From: Thermotogae bacterium
Lineage (GTDB): Bacteria > Thermotogota > Thermotogae > Mesoaciditogales > Mesoaciditogaceae
DNA: 64,000 nt
Direction of reading: 5' to 3'
NCBI GenBank assembly: GCA_026988035.1
Contig: JALSLY010000023.1
Coordinates: 1-64,000 of the forward strand
Below are positions 61,311 through 64,000 of the stretch, one piece after another. The translations under genes and the position numbers were made by a program. The stretch's first letter is position 1. Every line of letters starts with the position of its first letter. Below the pieces are notes generated by a model that was not told where the DNA came from, ran no database searches, and saw only the letters and a list, made by a program, of their open reading frames with translations.

Positions 61311-63170
61311 TTACTTCGAAAGAGAATAGAAATCCACTCCAGGTCTCATGGCATTGTAGTACCATCCTTTGACCCAGGAACGTTGCACGTGAACCGCGTA
61401 AGGTTGATCGAGCCACAGGAATAGAGCATTATCATAAGCGAGAACGTTGAGTTTCTCATAAATCGCCGCACGTTTCTGTGGATCCGTGGTTTTCATGGAT
61501 GCGTTGACAAGAGGATCCATGTGTACTTTCGCCCATTTTACGTAAGCAGCACCAAGTGTAGAACCGTATGCTCCAGTAGAAGAGTAATAAGGCTGAGCGA
61601 AGTCATATGGATCAGGGTAATCAGCGAGCCATCCAAGAGAGAACATTGGAAGTTTTCCTGCAAGATAATCATCAAGGAAAGAAGCCCACAGTTCGGATTT
61701 TACGTTTACTATAAACTTGGGATTGATTTTTCTTGCAAATGCCCTGACCATTTCACACGCAGTTTGTCTTTGTGTGTTTCCAGAGTTGTAAACAATTGTA
61801 AATTTAAACCCTTTCTTCCACAACTCACCGTTGTAAGCCTTTTTGAAGTACTCAGCTGCTTTTGCAAGATCTTGATGATATGTTGGCGGGACTTTCGGAT
61901 TGTACCCAAGCATTCCCTTTGGTATCGCGCCGTTAGGAGTTATTGCATGTCCAAGGTTAACTTGATCTATAAACGCCTTGTAAGGGAAGAGATATTCAAA
62001 CGCTTTTCTAACGTCTAAGTTGGCAAAGAAATCCGGTGGAATCCCATTACCATCGAGTTTACCCGATCCAATGTATGGATTTCCTTTGGACGCTATTGTC
62101 CAGTTGAAGAACATATTGATAATCGTCAAAGTTGGAAATCCTTTTCCAGGTGTCACGTCAATTCCCTTAATTCCCTTTACCTGATTGATATACTGTATTG
62201 GCACGTAGATCATGTCGGCATTCCCACGGACAAGATCGAGTTTTCTGGTCGTAAATTCATTTATCCTCTTTATAACTGCATATTCTATCTTCGCAGGACC
62301 AGCCCAGTATTCATCAAATCTCTTGAATACGATCTCTCTGCCTTTGGTCCATCGCTCAAGCACGAAAGGTCCTGTGCCATTCATTATAGAATAAAGTGGA
62401 TCTTTCTCACGAGTCGGGTTGTGATATTTCCACCACGTGTCAGCAGTGCCCGGCCACGCACCGTTAGCAACAGCCCACTTTTTGTCAATTATCGCACCCC
62501 AGTTAGCACCGTGTGCAAGGATGAAAAGAAGTGGTGGGTAAGGATGTGGAAGATGTATTATGACATCGTTACCCTTTATCTCAAATACTTTGCTAACAAG
62601 TTTGAATGTGTCGATCAACGCTTGTTTGTACTTCGCGTTCTTCGGAGTTCTCGTTCCTTTAATGAAGAGATCACTGTAAGATTTGACGCCAGCGAGCTTT
62701 GTGGCCCATTGTTCTATACTGTCAACATAAGCTCCATTGATCATTGGTAGCATTGGCTCAGCGAGCATCCATGACGGACCACCAGCACGGTCAAAAATGA
62801 GTGTTCTTTCGAAAGAGTAGACCACATCCTCTGGTGTGAGAATATCACCATTATGAAAATAAACACCTTGGCGAATGTGGAAAATGTAAGTCTTTCCATT
62901 GTCAAGAATTGTTCCATCCTTTGCACTTGGAACATTTGTGGAAAGCATTGGAAGAAATTTCTTGATGGATGGACCATCATACTGAATGAGGTTGTCATAA
63001 ACCTGCCACATAGCTTCACCCGACGCGGTGTCATAACCCCAAGCCGGGTCAAGAGTTGCGATTGTTCCTATAGTCTCTTCGATCATGGTGTTGGGATTCG
63101 ATACCTGCGCCATACCGATGAACGCTCCCACAAGGAGCACCGCCATAAGAATTGCCAGTGCTTTTTTCAT
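61311..63170 (-). CDS. Peptide ABC transporter substrate-binding protein (family 5), copy 1
   Basis: A 619-residue exported binding protein, the same length as copy 2. Signal peptide at about 1-21 (KKALAILMAVLLVGAFIGMA). It shows EETIGTIATLDPAWGYDT, FHIRQGVYFHNGDILTPEDVVYS and LADYPDPYDFAQPYY. It is separated from the permease operon by a terminator and driven by a near-perfect promoter, so it is probably made in large amounts. Ligand differences from copy 2 cannot be read from sequence. GGGGGT precedes the ATG. Confidence 0.94.
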   Translation of the reverse strand: MKKALAILMAVLLVGAFIGMAQVSNPNTMIEETIGTIATLDPAWGYDTASGEAMWQVYDNLIQYDGPSIKKFLPMLSTNVPSAKDGTILDNGKTYIFHIRQGVYFHNGDILTPEDVVYSFERTLIFDRAGGPSWMLAEPMLPMINGAYVDSIEQWATKLAGVKSYSDLFIKGTRTPKNAKYKQALIDTFKLVSKVFEIKGNDVIIHLPHPYPPLLFILAHGANWGAIIDKKWAVANGAWPGTADTWWKYHNPTREKDPLYSIMNGTGPFVLERWTKGREIVFKRFDEYWAGPAKIEYAVIKRINEFTTRKLDLVRGNADMIYVPIQYINQVKGIKGIDVTPGKGFPTLTIINMFFNWTIASKGNPYIGSGKLDGNGIPPDFFANLDVRKAFEYLFPYKAFIDQVNLGHAITPNGAIPKGMLGYNPKVPPTYHQDLAKAAEYFKKAYNGELWKKGFKFTIVYNSGNTQRQTACEMVRAFARKINPKFIVNVKSELWASFLDDYLAGKLPMFSLGWLADYPDPYDFAQPYYSSTGAYGSTLGAAYVKWAKVHMDPLVNASMKTTDPQKRAAIYEKLNVLAYDNALFLWLDQPYAVHVQRSWVKGWYYNAMRPGVDFYSLSK

Positions 63171-63284
63171 CTAATATTACCCCCTTCTGGACATAATTCG
63201 TCGCAGGATCATGTTCAATGAAATACTTGAAAACGAATTTTGAATTGTTTTGATTACGAGCACAGATCCGTTGACGCGATTGTA

Positions 63285-63313
63285 ATTATATCCCAAAAAA
63301 CAATACATGTCAA
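63285..63313 (-). promoter_or_regulatory. Consensus promoter of binding protein copy 1
   Basis: Minus-strand TTGACA (63313-63308), a 17-bp spacer and TATAAT (63290-63285), a perfect sigma-70-type match. The leader to the ATG is about 108 nt. Confidence 0.9.
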
Positions 63314-63373
63314 GAAACATTTAACCTCGAGTTCGTTCGCCCTTAATATGAAGATTTGTTTTCTTCAAAAGCA

Positions 63374-63382
63374 TGGTAAAAT
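63374..63382 (+). promoter_or_regulatory. Extended -10 for the class V aminotransferase gene
   Basis: TGGTAAAAT, 42 nt before the ATG. Confidence 0.45.
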
Positions 63383-63424
63383 AGCTTCAAGCAACCGCTT
63401 AAATCTTCGAGAGGAGGAAGTACG

Positions 63425-64000
63425 ATGATAAAGAAACTCAGAATCATGACGCCAGGGCCAACGCCGGTTCCAGTTGATGTGCTCTTGGAAGGGGCAAAAG
63501 AAACTCTTTACCACCGTAATCCCAAATTCAAAAAAATGCTCGCAGCTGCTTCAGAAGGATTAAAAAAAGTCTTTAGGACTAACGGACATGTTTTTATACT
63601 TGCCTCATCCGGAACGGGAGCAATGGAAACAGCAGTGGCAAACACAATAAGTCCTGGTGATAAAGTTGTCACAGTAGTCGGAGGGAAATTTGGAGAGCGC
63701 TGGGCAGAGCTTTGCAGAGCTTATGGCGCAAATATGCACGAAATCAACATTGAGTGGGGAGATTATCTCAGAGTTGAGCAAATCGAAAAGGCTTTGAAAG
63801 AAAATCCAGATACCAAAGTGGTTTTCACAACTCTTAGTGAAACATCCACAGGTGTTGTGAACGATATAAAAGCTGTGGCGGAGATTGTTAAAAATGCTAA
63901 TGCCATACTGGTCGTCGATGCTGTTAGCGGCCTTATTGCAGAGCCTCTTGAAATGGATAAATGGGGTGTTGACATTGCCGTCGCGGGTTCCCAAAAAGCA
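63425..64000 (+). CDS. Class V aminotransferase (serine-pyruvate/alanine-glyoxylate type), 3' end beyond window
   Basis: The first 192 codons of a PLP-dependent class V aminotransferase; the frame is still open at the window edge. It begins [16 protein letters not shown], then [15 protein letters not shown] (phosphate-binding Gly-rich loop), [21 protein letters not shown] (the Asp that holds the PLP nitrogen), and ends in VAGSQKA with the PLP lysine. It is probably a serine- or alanine-glyoxylate aminotransferase; the natural substrate pair is uncertain. GAGGAGGAAG lies before the ATG. Confidence 0.92.
   Translation, partial: MIKKLRIMTPGPTPVPVDVLLEGAKETLYHRNPKFKKMLAAASEGLKKVFRTNGHVFILASSGTGAMETAVANTISPGDKVVTVVGGKFGERWAELCRAYGANMHEINIEWGDYLRVEQIEKALKENPDTKVVFTTLSETSTGVVNDIKAVAEIVKNANAILVVDAVSGLIAEPLEMDKWGVDIAVAGSQKA

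Overview
The window looks like a chromosomal segment of a Thermotogota bacterium, possibly of the deeper-branching, moderately thermophilic Mesoaciditogales type. This is an inference from gene content: low GC, many TTG/GTG starts with strong Shine-Dalgarno (SD) sequences, family 5 peptide-binding proteins in multiple copies, trmFO, rqcH, mini-RNase III, NADH:flavin oxidoreductases, and a secretin-based pilus or competence machine implying an outer envelope (toga). No 16S or other decisive marker is present. The only stable RNAs seen are four tRNAs.

Layout. 1-5.6 kb: a subtilase, a DUF134 regulator coupled to an old-yellow-enzyme reductase, and an ACR3/BASS-type transporter. 5.6-14.5 kb, minus strand: a nine-gene operon for a type IV pilus/type II secretion-like machine (GspF/PilC, pseudopilin, PilM, PilN, PilO, a PilP-position protein and a 1091-residue secretin), followed by a Memo-family protein and ComF. 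This suggests a DNA-uptake apparatus. 14.6-14.9 kb: tRNA-Glu-Val-Asp-Phe with promoter and terminator. 15-19 kb: a GGDEF diguanylate cyclase and a secreted purple-acid-phosphatase-like enzyme. 19-23.6 kb: a modular intergenic repeat, an EEP-family phosphohydrolase, a CDF metal exporter with Mn-type ligands, and an ExbB-ExbD-TonB-like set. 23.6-27.6 kb: an HD phosphohydrolase, a Ca2+/cation antiporter, a class IV aminotransferase and a small SPW-repeat membrane protein. 27.6-29.9 kb: fliD and flaG behind a recognisable sigma-28 promoter.

30.4-40.8 kb is one long plus-strand gene series: two nitrilase-fold proteins that both appear to lack the catalytic cysteine, a transketolase-family enzyme, QueH, a PucR-like HTH protein, an RsbW-like ATPase, TrmFO, an HD-GYP sensor and LigA. 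Many of these overlap by 4 nt. 41-47.5 kb: OsmC, CoaE, an orphan sugar-type binding protein, a UPF0173 hydrolase, a transcarboxylase-type subunit and RqcH. 47.5-52.8 kb, minus strand: a B12-binding radical SAM enzyme, MrnC, PrfA, CinA, a NUDIX hydrolase and a possible envelope protein. 52.9-55.1 kb: MurJ and a TetR regulator with a palindromic operator on its own promoter. 55.2-63.2 kb, minus strand: a complete oligopeptide ABC transporter plus two paralogous binding proteins. The window ends inside a class V aminotransferase.

The non-coding points most worth attention are the sigma-28 promoter, the TetR operator, a pair of identical-ended 19-bp palindromes upstream of the SPW gene, and a family of modular dispersed repeats at four sites. 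No CRISPR array, phage or intact transposon was seen.
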